Assembly: GCA_023375675.1 (NCBI GenBank)
Contig: JALQBC010000009.1
Location: 124,001 to 188,000 of the forward strand
Origin: Cytospora piceicola
Lineage: Eukaryota; Ascomycota; Sordariomycetes; Diaporthales; Cytosporaceae
Direction of reading: 5' to 3'
Length of the DNA: 64,000 nucleotides
Of the stretch, positions 45,993 to 56,731 are shown piece by piece. The notes under the pieces were generated by a model, which saw nothing but the letters and a program-made list of their open reading frames with translations, ran no database searches and was not told the origin of the DNA. The translations under genes and the position numbers were made by a program. The number at the start of each line of letters is the position of its first letter. The first letter of the stretch is position 1.

Positions 45993-48900
45993 TCAGTCGT
46001 CCCGGTTGCTCTTCAGCAGTGCGCGGAGACTCACTATCTCCCGCCTGAGCCTCGCGTTCTCCTTCTTGACATAGGCCGTCTCCTCGCTCGAGTCCTTGAG
46101 CTTGGCGACGAGATCCTCCCTGTCCTCGCGGCCCTTGCCCCGGAGGGCCTTGACGATCTTGCCGAGCTCCGAGTTGAACTTCTCGTACAGCAGCTCGTTC
46201 TCGGCCGTGGCCTCCTTGTACATCTGGTCGATGGCCCTGACCTTGGCCTCGCTCGCCTTGACCGTGCCCTCCATGTCCTCCTGGATCGCCAGTCGCCGCT
46301 GCTCGAGCTCGTGCAGCACCTGCGGTAGTCGGTCCTCCAGCGCCCTGACGGAGGATGACAGCTTGCGAACGTCCCCGGTGCTGGAGCGCGGTGTGCCGTT
46401 GACCCGAGCCATTTCTTGCGAGATGCGCGAGAGTTCTGTCTTGAGGCCAGAGCCGACGTCTTCTATTGCCTTCTTTTCTGTCTCCATCCGCTCCCTGAGC
46501 CTTTGCGGCGACTGCAGCTTCAGCTTCTGCTGGGCCGATGACCTGCCAACACTCGTGGTCGGGCGGGATGAATCAGGGTGAGGAGGGCTATAGGCGCCGG
46601 CGAGGGGCAGGCGGGTAGGCTTGAGGTTTGGGATGTTGGATGTCGACAACGTCTTTGCGTGCCTCCGCCGTGTAAAGTTTAGTGATGCCGACGGTGGCTG
46701 AGGACTGGCGAAGGCGTTTCGAGATGGCTCGGTACCGGGAGCCTCTCTGGCGCGTGGCGTACGCATACTTGAAGACTTGGGCGTAACAGGGGTCTTGCCT
46801 ATTCCCGGTGGACTGATCGACTTCGAGGACCTTGTTGACGTGGGTGATATTGGGATCTTAGACGGCGGTGGGACGCGCGGCGCTGAATTGAATTTCTCTG
46901 ATGTCTGTTTGCTGACGTTCAAGGGCATCGTTGGAGGCTCTTCGACAGTTTCAACCTCGGTATCCATAAGGTTCTTGAGGTCCGAGAGTGAACTCCGACG
47001 TTTGTTTTTGAGAGACCTCGGTGGTTCAATCATCTCGGTATCTGGCTCTCCGATCGTCTCCAGGTTAGACTCGAGATGGTGCGAGCTGCCCGGACGATGC
47101 ACACTAGGTGGCCGCACGTGCAAGTCATCAAACGCGCCGGCAACACGGGGCCTATCGTATGAGCCTGGCCGTCTAAGCTTGCTGGGCACTTGGGGAGCTC
47201 CAATGTCCATGGTTTGTGACCGGTCGATCCCAGACCGGCCAATGCTGTCTCCGGTCGCCGGATGTCGCCCATGTTTGCTCAAGGTCCGCCACATCGATGG
47301 GCGATCAATTTCGTTCTTGCTGTTTTGCCGCATGAGATTGTCGAATCCGAATTTCCTCCGGAGAGAAGAGGTGTTTGACGTGAGAGATCCGCTCCCAGAT
47401 TTGTAGCTGCGCGTCGTTGAGTACATGGACTCGTAAGCAGAACTGCGCTCAAACGAGTTGGTGACGAGTACAGCGAGGGGATCCTCGAAGATGCGGTCAC
47501 AATCTTCGACCAGGCGGTCAAGAAGGTTGATGTAATTGTGCGCACTCCCATCATCGACCAGAAGCTCTGCGAAGGCCAGAGTCAGGGCCCCGCGATCGCT
47601 GTCGTTACTGCATCCATCAAGCAGGTTGGCAAGTAGTTTGATGAGCGCTGTGAAAGCCCTTCGGTTCTGTGGTGCCATCTCGTTGAACAGGTACCGGACA
47701 AAGTCACCAAACTCGCCAGGCACCCTTCTGCTTGCCCTCTCCAGGAGTAACTCAAGGTGCTTAGGCGACATCACAGGTCCCATTTGCTCCCGCCATGCAA
47801 TACGCACGAATTTCTCGAAGGTCACGAAGACCGTTTCTGAACTGACTTCTGATGACGCCTCCAAGTCAAAGGGACTCTCAATGAGGCGGTTGTAAAGGTC
47901 ATTGACTGTGAGTTCGTCGGCCGCTACACGGTTAAGAACCAGGTGTCCGACGAAGTGACCCTTCCGGGACTGCAGGCAAGCGATGTATCCAGTGAAGGTC
48001 TGCTCAAGCCGGACGAGGGGATTCTCGATTCGGTCGTCGTCGGTCGCCATACCAATAGTATCACGACTGCCGCGGCTCCTGATGGAGTCAACGAGAGACT
48101 CTTTCGACTCCTTCCAGCTTCCAGCCCGAGTAATGACTGGAGGGGGGCTGAGCATGCCACGCTGTTGTTTTGGTGAGCTTTGCGATGCAATGTCAGATGC
48201 GCTGCCGGTGAGGAAGCTGGAGAGCATTTTTACAGGAGACGAGGACAGGAATGATCTCGTTTTCTCCGCCCTCGAATTGAACGCGAGGTTTCGCACTATC
48301 TTAGTGTAATAAGACACTAATGGAGGAGCCAGCCGGAGATTGGAGACACTAAATTGAGTGCTGAGCAGTTGTATGACTGCCAATATGGTCAGCGTCCACA
48401 CAGCAGAAAAGGGTGGGAGGGAGGTCTTACTTCGTCTAGAAAGAGTAGGCAACAAGTCTTCCAGAGCAACATCATCAGTATACTGCTTTCCGTTTAGACC
48501 CAACGTAGTCATTCGTATTCGCCTCAAGTCACCGCTCCTGAACTCGGTCACAATCTCGACACCATAATGCCCGACTGGATGACCCTTAGTCCCTTTCTCA
48601 TTGTCGACAACGATGCGGATAGGGGCAGGTTCCCTGCGACCTTCCACAAGCTGTTCGGCTGCTTCTTGAAATACTGCGGCATGCATGCCCAGGTTACTAT
48701 CCGGCATCTTTACGGACCTGAGCGTCCATGCGGGGGATTCGCGTTCCCTTTCTGAAAACCGGCCCTCAACTCGTGCCTTGACGATGTCCTCGCTCAGCTT
48801 GGCAGCCTTCCCTTCGAAGGATTCCTGAAGGATCAAGCAACGAGAAGTGACGGCTTTACTTGTCCCGTCGCCTGTTTGTGCTCCTCTCATTTCACGGGTA

Positions 48901-50678
48901 GATGTCAACCACAGCAGGCGACCATCAACGGACTCGGTGAATCGAGCTTCAGAAAGGAGGTGCCATCCCATGAACATGAGCTCATATGAATCAGCGCCTG
49001 CTGCGTTAGTCATCGAGGCAAGAAGTCCAGCAGGGGATGGCTTGTCGGTTTCCCTGACGAGCTCCTTGCCAGTTGGGCTAGACATGGACTTTTTCTTGAC
49101 GAGGGCCACGCAGTCAGAGAATAGGAGAAGCATGCCACTTATTTCTGGTCCGCCGAACTGCTCAGTGTTGAATGGGGGAGCAAGCTCGATGAAGTCGACA
49201 GCCATGATCAGGCGCCCTTGCGGCTCAAGGTCGAGTGGCCAGTCTTCAATCATATTTCGGAGGAGGTTCGTGACATGGGGCTTGTCCACCAGGGGCTCGT
49301 CCATCGAGCAGATGTTGGTGATGATGTCCCTCGCCCTCAGCATCAGCTGAAGGGCGGGATGTGTGATGGGAATGCAGCCCACGATCTGGTCAATGAGGAG
49401 GCTGTAGCGAGGAAGACGCTGCACGGGCTCGATCAGGATGGAGCGGACCGTTTGCTCGCCCTTTTGCGCCACTCTCTGTCGAAAGCTGGATTGCTTGTCC
49501 AAGAAGCTGTTTAGTAGCTTAGGAAAATGCTGGCTCGCCCGTATGTAGTCCTGGTAGCTCTCTGTGAACTTTGGAAACCATTCGAGGAAAATTCTCGCCA
49601 CGGCGAGGGCGCCGCTGGGATCCTTGGATCTGGCAGAGCCGTTTACCCTAGTGACACCCCCTTGGGCCGATTCGAAGTCCCGCACGGCGTCCTCCTCAGT
49701 CTCGTCCATAACTCTGCGGAGCTCTTGTACAAACCCCGAGTTGAGCTCCAGGATCCGGTCGGCCGATCTCGGGAAGAGCTTATCTACTTCGTCCTCGCTT
49801 GGACTGATGCTGCCAGGCGGTCGGTTTCGTGCGGTGTGGCGGAACTCGTCGGCGATATGGTTCACCAACTCGTTGACTTTCATGACGTAGCGTTCCTCCG
49901 TGTCCACGAGCTCTCCGAGCTTCATACGCAGCTCGACCTTTTGGCGCTTCGTGAACGATCTGCCTCTGTTGAGCGAGGTTGGTCTGGACGGAGCCCTCCT
50001 CAGCTTGGACGTGGGCAGGAACACCGGCTCTCCCCACATCTTGACCAGAGGCGAGTACGCTCCATACTGCCTCAGTGTCGGGTCCAACAAGTCGTCCTCG
50101 TCCTCCGGCACTTCCTCCAGCTCATCGTTATTGAGTGGCGTGATGGACCATGGCGGCAAAACTAAGTCAATGTCGACGTTGCTGATGTGCTGCGTCTGAA
50201 GCGCAGACTGTAGGACATTAATCACCTCGGTCGTGTTGTCGGACTTGACCATGTACTTCGCAAGGTCAGCAGCATGTTGTTCACTAAACAAGGTGGGGCC
50301 AGAACCGGGCCGACGCCCTTGCGTACTGGGATACTGCTTTTTTAGGTAATACTTGACAGCCTCGGGCAATTCGGTGAAGTACTTGAAGAGACCAAAGGCA
50401 AGGCCCCTCCATACCTCGTCGCCTTGAAACTCGCGCGGTAGGTGGCTGACGACGCTGTAGAAAGGAGAGTTGGGAGAGACGGTGACGCGCGGGTATGACT
50501 GGAAGCCGGCGGGGCTGAAGATATGTATCTGTATGCGCGAACTGTTTAGGGTGTAGTTTGCGGTGGTGGAAGGGCCATGAAATATTAAGAATGGAAGATG
50601 TCCCAGCAAAGGGTCATTTGTATAATAAAGAGCGACATGTTCTGGCGTCAATGCCAGTTCCTCGGTGACTCGAACCAT
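45993..50678 (-). CDS. large RhoGEF (DH domain) protein, Bud3 candidate
   Basis: Guanine-nucleotide exchange factor for a Rho GTPase. In filamentous ascomycetes the Bud3 RhoGEF activates Rho4 during septation (family knowledge). Residues about 250-460 form a DH domain: LGELVDTEERYVMKVNELV (CR1), FLEWFPKFTESYQDYI, then the hallmark EPVQRLPRYSLLIDQI (CR3). A PH-like region with ISGMLLLFSDCVALVKK follows. Around residues 890-1070 there is a helical segment with APQNRRAFTALIKLLANLL that resembles the second half of a RhoGAP fold. Then comes a long Ser/Pro/Arg-rich region and a C-terminal coiled coil (about 1420-1561). The unspliced frame has 1,561 codons. A 54-nt in-frame intron at 48430-48377 (GTAAGACC to TTGGCAG, with CTGACC branch) very probably reduces the protein to 1,543 residues. 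The DH position near residue 250 and the size suit Bud3, but I could not confirm this. Confidence 0.88.
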   Translation of the reverse strand: MVRVTEELALTPEHVALYYTNDPLLGHLPFLIFHGPSTTANYTLNSSRIQIHIFSPAGFQSYPRVTVSPNSPFYSVVSHLPREFQGDEVWRGLAFGLFKYFTELPEAVKYYLKKQYPSTQGRRPGSGPTLFSEQHAADLAKYMVKSDNTTEVINVLQSALQTQHISNVDIDLVLPPWSITPLNNDELEEVPEDEDDLLDPTLRQYGAYSPLVKMWGEPVFLPTSKLRRAPSRPTSLNRGRSFTKRQKVELRMKLGELVDTEERYVMKVNELVNHIADEFRHTARNRPPGSISPSEDEVDKLFPRSADRILELNSGFVQELRRVMDETEEDAVRDFESAQGGVTRVNGSARSKDPSGALAVARIFLEWFPKFTESYQDYIRASQHFPKLLNSFLDKQSSFRQRVAQKGEQTVRSILIEPVQRLPRYSLLIDQIVGCIPITHPALQLMLRARDIITNICSMDEPLVDKPHVTNLLRNMIEDWPLDLEPQGRLIMAVDFIELAPPFNTEQFGGPEISGMLLLFSDCVALVKKKSMSSPTGKELVRETDKPSPAGLLASMTNAAGADSYELMFMGWHLLSEARFTESVDGRLLWLTSTREMRGAQTGDGTSKAVTSRCLILQESFEGKAAKLSEDIVKARVEGRFSERERESPAWTLRSVKMPDSNLGMHAAVFQEAAEQLVEGRREPAPIRIVVDNEKGTKGHPVGHYGVEIVTEFRSGDLRRIRMTTLGLNGKQYTDDVALEDLLPTLSRRSKTSLPPFSAVWTLTILAVIQLLSTQFSVSNLRLAPPLVSYYTKIVRNLAFNSRAEKTRSFLSSSPVKMLSSFLTGSASDIASQSSPKQQRGMLSPPPVITRAGSWKESKESLVDSIRSRGSRDTIGMATDDDRIENPLVRLEQTFTGYIACLQSRKGHFVGHLVLNRVAADELTVNDLYNRLIESPFDLEASSEVSSETVFVTFEKFVRIAWREQMGPVMSPKHLELLLERASRRVPGEFGDFVRYLFNEMAPQNRRAFTALIKLLANLLDGCSNDSDRGALTLAFAELLVDDGSAHNYINLLDRLVEDCDRIFEDPLAVLVTNSFERSSAYESMYSTTRSYKSGSGSLTSNTSSLRRKFGFDNLMRQNSKNEIDRPSMWRTLSKHGRHPATGDSIGRSGIDRSQTMDIGAPQVPSKLRRPGSYDRPRVAGAFDDLHVRPPSVHRPGSSHHLESNLETIGEPDTEMIEPPRSLKNKRRSSLSDLKNLMDTEVETVEEPPTMPLNVSKQTSEKFNSAPRVPPPSKIPISPTSTRSSKSISPPGIGKTPVTPKSSSMRTPRAREAPGTEPSRNAFASPQPPSASLNFTRRRHAKTLSTSNIPNLKPTRLPLAGAYSPPHPDSSRPTTSVGRSSAQQKLKLQSPQRLRERMETEKKAIEDVGSGLKTELSRISQEMARVNGTPRSSTGDVRKLSSSVRALEDRLPQVLHELEQRRLAIQEDMEGTVKASEAKVRAIDQMYKEATAENELLYEKFNSELGKIVKALRGKGREDREDLVAKLKDSSEETAYVKKENARLRREIVSLRALLKSNRDD

Positions 50679-51098
50679 GGCCTCTTAATGGGCCTGTGGC
50701 ATGGTCTTCCTGACGTAGGTTGGTTGGTAGTGACTGGATCGCAGTGGCCGTCGAGGCGGTGGAGGAAGCTGCTCAAGGTTTGACAAAGAGGTAGGCGGGT
50801 GGCGGTCGACCCGGACGTTAGAAGATAGGCGAGGTTGCAAATCGCGTGGGAGAAAAAAAAGCCGAATAACGGGGGAAAAAAAGAAGAAAAAATAAAGGAA
50901 GAAGAAAGAAAAGAGAAGTTATTGAGACAAGGCCGTCTAATGGCGTGGTATTGTTATGCAGCGGTTGTCTGCAGTAGCACCGACTCGCGTTGTCGACACA
51001 CACAGAGAGAGAAGGCGACAGATCGACTTTTGGGACACAAAGGTGTGTATTGTACTTCTGGTGCGACAAGCCAAGCTGCAGGCGTGCTAACGTGGAGT

Positions 51099-51126
51099 TG
51101 TGGTGGTGGTGGTGGTGGTGGTGGTG
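51099..51126. repeat. (GTG)n trinucleotide microsatellite
   Basis: About nine GTG units on the plus strand in the RhoGEF/dcc1 divergent region. Confidence 0.95.
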
Positions 51127-51199
51127 GGTGGCGGGGGAGGGGGACTCAAGAGCTCGAGGCTGAGACAACAAATCAACAAAACAACAATGCGATGTGCTG

Positions 51200-51260
51200 C
51201 GGTGCGGGTTGCGGTGCGGGTTGCGGTGCGGTGCGGTGCGGTTGTGGTTGCGGTTGCGAT
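51200..51260. repeat. GGTGCG/GGTTGC tandem array
   Basis: Degenerate head-to-tail GCGGTGCGGGTT and GGTGC units form a G-rich plus strand and C-rich minus strand within the RhoGEF upstream region. Confidence 0.85.
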
Positions 51261-52745
51261 GTGATGCGACGGTACGATGTCGACGATATGCCTTGATAAC
51301 GAGGGGACGGACCTCTCAACAAGGCCAAAACGAGAGTAAGGGCGGCGCAAAAGACTGTGTACGAAAAGCAAAGAATGCCAATCCGCCGCATCCACCTGCG
51401 ACCTAAAATGCGAAGCCGAGAAAAACAAAGATCCAAAGATCCAAAGATCCAAAAAGACGGGAAGACGTCGAGGGAGGGCGAGGGCGGGTTTTGGATGTAC
51501 GTATGTCTATGTTTATGTATGTATGTACGTATGTATGTATGTTATGGGCTTTGTATGTATGTGTGTGTGTGTCTGTCTATACTCGGTACGGAGTACAAAC
51601 CAACCACATGCGAACAAACCACAAACCACAAATCGCAGACCTGCAGACCTGCAGACCGCAGACCGCAGAACGCAGAAGCACGGACAATTGATGCGTTGGC
51701 GGAGGGAGAAAGTGGGTTGGCTGGGCGGGCGTCGGTAACGTGGGTCCAAGATGTCTGATGTCGACAAGTGCTGGTCAATCAATCGAGGTTGTCAGATTTC
51801 GGATCTCATCGGAGGGGAAACCTAGTGTATAGTGTGGTTGGTAACTGGTAGCAGCATGGTGGTAACCCCTAAGTGGTACGGCAGTGTACTGTGTATTGTA
51901 CACGTATAGTGGTAGAGTGTAGTGTTAGGAGGTATGTAGTTGTAAGGAAACCTTGTTGGGGGGACGGAAGACGTTGGAGACCGTTACATACAAACCTTGG
52001 AAACCTTGGAACCTTGGAATGGAAACCTTCCAAGTGTTGACGAGTCTGTGTTTTTTTTTTTTTTGGTTTTTGGTTTTTTCTTCTTGGTTTTTGGTTTTCC
52101 TTCCAAGGTTGTCGGCGGTGATAGTGTATTATTACTAGGTATGTAGAATGTGGTATACAACCTGGCATCTAGTTGTCTGTTTTGCATTTGTGTGTGTCTC
52201 TCTCTTTCCCTCTTTTCTCTCTCTCTCTCCCTCTGTGAGCCTCTCTCTGTCAGTCAGTCAGTCAGTCAGTCTGCACTCTGTCCAAAATGCGCGCGCAGTT
52301 TCAAGAGGGCGGTGAGGTTGGTTGGTCAGGACTCGGAGGCCGCAGTGTCGCAACCCGAAATGCCCATGTAAACAAACCCCACCCTTGCTCCAAAACGCGG
52401 GATCCCTGACTCTTCAAGCCAGCAACAAGCTTGCAAGCCAGCCTGTAAGCTTACCTAGGCAGGCTAGGTAGGTACCTGGCCCACCCACCACAGTAGGGTA
52501 CAATACTGGGTACCGAATCTACGTACGCGCTGCAGGGGCTCGCCAGCTGGTCCAAGCTTCCCATTCCTAACTTTCATCCAACCGCCCGCCATCACCACTT
52601 TACTATACATAGCCCTCTCCCTCAAATAGATCACCTCGTCATTCTCACCGCTACCAAAACCTATCTAGGAGGACTGACTGGGGAGACAAAAGAAACACAC
52701 ACAAACACACACACATACACGCACAACACCACCACACTCGCAGCG

Positions 52746-53117
52746 ATGCTCTCCATCCAGGACGCCAAGGGCATCCCCCTCAACCACGCGCCCATCGGCA
52801 CGGGCTACAAGCTCCTCGAGCTGCCCCCGGAGCTCCTCGCCCTCCTCGAGTCCGCCAGCCCGCCCGCCCTGCGCCTCGAGCCCTCCCCGACCGCGGGGCT
52901 CCTCAGGGCCCCCGACGGCAGGACCTGGTCCCTGCGCCAGAAGAACACCTCCAACGCCCTGATCCTGCTCCGCGCCGGCGGCGCCGCAGGCCAGGCCCTC
53001 GACGCCGTCGCCACCGCCCACGAGACCGTCGAGCTGGTGCCCGAGGCCGAGGCCGCTGCCGCGCCCGTCGTCGCGGCCAAGGGGAAGTGGCACGAGCGGT
53101 TCGGGAGGACGAGGTGA
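52746..53117 (+). CDS. dcc1: Dcc1-like sister chromatid cohesion protein
   Basis: Dcc1 forms the Ctf18-Dcc1-Ctf8 alternative clamp loader that supports cohesion and replication (family knowledge). A single exon of 123 residues starts at the first ATG after a CA-rich leader. Recognisable features are YKLLELPPELLALLE, the segment LRLEPSPTAGLLRAPDGRTW and SLRQKNTSNALILL, the conserved Q-x3-SN core of the Dcc1 N-terminal domain. The C-terminal half is Ala/Glu-rich and ends in KWHERFGRTR. It is much shorter than yeast Dcc1 (about 380 residues) and lacks the winged-helix part that contacts Ctf18. Short forms are, to my knowledge, usual in Pezizomycotina. An unseen downstream exon remains possible. 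The codon use is very GC-rich. Confidence 0.75.
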   Translation: MLSIQDAKGIPLNHAPIGTGYKLLELPPELLALLESASPPALRLEPSPTAGLLRAPDGRTWSLRQKNTSNALILLRAGGAAGQALDAVATAHETVELVPEAEAAAAPVVAAKGKWHERFGRTR

Positions 53118-54015
53118 GCGGGCCTGCCTGGCCGGGCCTCCCCTTGTGTGCGGGAGGCAAAGATAAATACATGGAAAAAGAAGAGGGGGAGAGAGACAGA
53201 GAAAGGCACCATGACTTTGCACCGGTGCACTGGCTATGGCTATCATGTCTACCAACAACGACGCGGTTTTGAGCGGAGCAGAGGACCATGCCATGCTACC
53301 TCTGGCCCGCGCGGCTGGAAGAGGTCGCCGTACAGAAGCCATGACAGGCAGCGGATGAACCTCCCCAACCAGGTAGCAAGCAAGTTGGTGGGTGATGTCG
53401 ATTATCGATGTGGTGCTAATCGGCCAGCCAACAAAAGCCTATGTCAGTGTTAGTAGATCTGCCGCCAGTCGCGCCACTCTGATCAGACGACAGCCCGGCC
53501 CACTCTCTGATAAAGGAAGATCAGGGATGCCGGGATAATCGCCCGATCCCGGGCCAACGAAGGAGACGTCTTCTCCTTGCCCGACTGAGCTTTGGCCAAA
53601 GACCCGGGCTTCCTGTCTTGAGGATGATCCAGGATTCATCATGTGCTCAAAAGACGAGCCAGCGCTCGCCCCTCTGAAGCACCAGAGATAAAGGCTGCGT
53701 ATGTTTAACACAGTCTGTTGGCCTGAAGTATCGAGTGGAAAGGCATATTCTCGTCACAGAGGGAGGCATATCAGCGTATTATCAAATGGTGAAATCAAGC
53801 CTCAGCTGTCGTCTTTTTTTTATATGCAATTTTGGCTCACTGACGCCGAATCCTTGCTTCTCGTGAGCCTTGCTTTGCTTCGTCGACTATACTCGGTCCA
53901 CTGTAAAACGCCAAACCCCAAAATGCCCATGTGTCATGCAAAGGGAATAAAAGTCCTGGGTATAATCCGGTCATCAAATCATGCAGTCATATCTGCTGGA
54001 AATTGCGGTTGGGCA
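53118..54015. other. convergent gap between dcc1 and the RBR ligase gene
   Basis: About 900 bp between facing stop codons. No recognisable gene. It should contain both 3' ends. Confidence 0.55.
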
Positions 54016-56731
54016 TCAAAAATCCCACGCGTCTCCCTGGGCTCTGCCAAAGCCACGAGCGTCTTCCTCCTTGATCCCGTTGAGAATGTCCATGAAGTCG
54101 TCCCGGTTGAAGTCGTCCAGAGCGTCCACAAAGTCGTTGTAGTTGATGTCGTTGAGCCCTCCACCATGGTTCCTGTACTGTGCCTGGTCTCGCAGGGGGT
54201 ACCCCCATACAGGGACTGGATCTACGGCCGGCTCCTCCTGCGGGGGATGGAAAATACTGTGAGCTGCTAGATTAGCGACTCCGAGCTGATCGTAACCGGC
54301 AGGCGAGGCTAGAGGTGGCTCACTCCGCCTGTATTGGTCGTAAATGCGGTCCAGACCTTCCAGTTGGGCCAAGGCGTTGCTCGTCAGCTGCAGAGGAGCT
54401 GGCGGCTGTACTGGCAACATCCCAAGGAACCCCATGTTGGGCTGGGCCGCGATCGCTGGGGGCTGAAGGTGTATCGCTTGAGGATTAATCGCTAGGAATG
54501 GCTGGGCCAGGTGCTGGGCAGGTTGAAGGTTGGCTGGAGGCGGCGGGTTCCGAGCGGCCACAGCTCGAACTACAGGAGGAACAGCAACATGTTGAACAGC
54601 AGGAGGTCGTGGCGGATCAGCCCTTACTGGGGCAGGCTGAGCATGACCATGAACAAGCCGCAAGCGACGACCTTGGGCGGGAGCAGCAGCAGCAGCAGCG
54701 TGATGTATGTCGTTTAGGCCAGGTGCCGGGGGGGCGTTGGGCTGTCCAGGTAGCTGGGGTCTTGGATCGCGAAAGCGGACTTGAGGAAGTTGAATTACCC
54801 GTCGACCACCTAATATATGTCAGCACAACCAACTGCAAGATGTCCAACTATCTTACATCATTTCTCCGCCTTAATACAGAAAATACTAACGGTGCAGAGC
54901 AGGACCCTTCCGTGCATCCTCGTCCTTCTTGACCTTATCGGATACCTTGAATTCCAAAAATTCGACTTGAACTTCTGGGTGCTTCTCCAGGGCTTCCTTC
55001 CTGGCTTGCTCCTCTGCCTTCCGGACTTCTTCTTGGTGGCGGATCTCAATGCCGTTGTTGTCGAATAATGGGCAGTTGCCTGTCTTTCCGCCCCTGCTAG
55101 GGTCATTGAAGTGGGCGTAGTCACAAGATTTGGAACAGACGTAGCACTGTATGTTTCTACATTTGGTGCATGTCATCTTGTTGCAGCCATCCTGCTTGAT
55201 GAAGGGTGCCGAGCATTTGTTGCACTTCCGGATCAAAGCCGCCGACATGGCCTCTTCAATTTCGTGCCGGGCAGTATGTCCGTTCTCCAATGCTGCTTCC
55301 GCACAGGACTTGGGCACGTGTGTGTGCTTTCTGCATGATCGACAGCTTACGACGCCACACTCTGGGTTCAGACAACGGAACTCCTTGTTAAGTTCAAGCG
55401 GAGGGTATTCGGCGGCGAATGGGCACTGTGGGCAAGTCTCGAGGTTCTCGATCCCAGCCTCTCGCAGAACGGCCTCCTGCTCGATGCGGTCGAGGGCTGT
55501 CCTCGAATTTGCATCGAGAAAGATCTCTCTCTGGTCCAAAGCGAAGCGTCCTGTGCATCCATCTGTAGACATACAGTCAAGGTGGTATTTTGAAAGCCCG
55601 ATCTGTGTTTCGGCCATCATCCTGGCGCAATCTCGACAGAACCAGTGGAGGATGTCTCCATCACAATGCACCATGCGGTTCAATGCATATTCGACGAAAC
55701 AACATCCGCAGTCGGTGACATTTCCCTCGAGCATAGAGGTTTCGAAATTGTTCTCCTCGTCCTGCTCCCGTTGCATCTCGGCAACAGCCTCTGCCCGCTG
55801 ATTCAGCTGCACAGCTCTTGCAGCACGGAATTCCTCTAGTGCTTCGCGTTCGCCCTCGTCATAGCAGTCTCGAATGGTTTTGTCGACATCTGTGAGGTCA
55901 TACTTCTTGTAGGGCTGTGTGATCCTGGTCTTCCTCTTGAATGGGGGGTTTTTATCATCCCAATCGACCAAGGCCTTATTCAAGTCCAAGAACGCCGGGT
56001 AAAGACAGTTCCCGTGCCGTGCCAAGATCTTGCGCATGTCCATCACGTATACCTGAGGAAATGACTGTTGGAAGAGAGTGTCCCTAGGCAAAAGTTTAGC
56101 GCCAAGAGAGAAGCACCGAATGAAACTCGTATAAAAGTCCATATGTGTAGTAGTTACTGTAAGTCTTGGAAGCAAGTAAACTGGGGACTTACGTGGTGGT
56201 GAGGTATGAGGCTGTCTTGCGTTGTGATCGGCGCTCGTCGTTATCAAACTTTTTGGCCGCGGCTTCTGGGCCATGTGTGTCCTCATCATCTTCCCGTTTC
56301 CTCTTGAGGTTTGGCTTTGGTGCAGTGGGGTACGGGTGGCCGTTCTCTACTTCATCCAGGAGCCGGTCAATGACTAGGTTCGGGTCCCACTGTGCCTCTT
56401 CGCAAAGATGCATCAGACATTCTGGATCTATGTCGGGAAGAGCTGTGAGGACACTGGTTCTGCAGTAAGACTTGACCCTTTCTGCGGGATCCATTCTGTT
56501 GTCTTGCTGTTGCTGTTGCTGGATCGCAGGAGAGCGCGGGGCCGGGGACCTTGCTATTGCAAGCATCTTGAAGGGTCTGACCAGGCCGCGGAACTTCCGT
56601 GACTCTACGTCTTGCCTACCGCTTTGTGATGTCGAAGCTTTGGGTTCCGGAGTCTGCACCTGGCTTGGGTCCAAGTCGTCCTTGGTGTTTCTGTGGAAAG
56701 AGCGCCAGGGCTGCCTTTTGCCACCCAGCAT
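54016..56731 (-). CDS. RING-IBR-RING (RBR) E3 ubiquitin ligase, RNF216/TRIAD3-like
   Basis: RBR ligases accept ubiquitin from an E2 on a catalytic cysteine in the second RING before passing it to the substrate. Exons 56731-56193, 56083-54891 and 54809-54016 join in frame to 841 residues. Residues about 90-128 (VLTALPDIDPECLMHLCEE) look like a CUE/UBA-type ubiquitin-binding helix set. RING1 is at about 305-356 (CGCCFVEYALNRMVHC, FCRDC), the IBR at 385-440 (CPQC, CLNPECGVVSCRSC) and RING2 at 467-520 (CNKCSAPFIKQDGCNKMTC). In that last block the Cys in DGCNKM, about residue 480, aligns with the catalytic Cys of RBR enzymes. The C-terminal 260 residues are Pro/Ala/Gln-rich and end in an acidic EEDARGFGRAQG tail. 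Intron 1 (109 nt) has a GCTAAAC branch site. Intron 2 (81 nt) has a GTTAGT donor. The IBR/RING2 spacing resembles RNF216 more than parkin or ARIADNE. Confidence 0.92.

Larger units (their letters stand above)
50679..52745. promoter_or_regulatory. divergent upstream region of the RhoGEF gene and dcc1
   Basis: A 2.07-kb gap between outward-facing starts. It contains GTG, GGTGC, CTGCAGAC, TTGG/CCAA-type, TATG and GTCA repeats, a T-run near 52052, and a CTAGGTA island at 52450-52485. A CA-rich leader precedes the dcc1 start. No gene was recognised. Confidence 0.55.
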
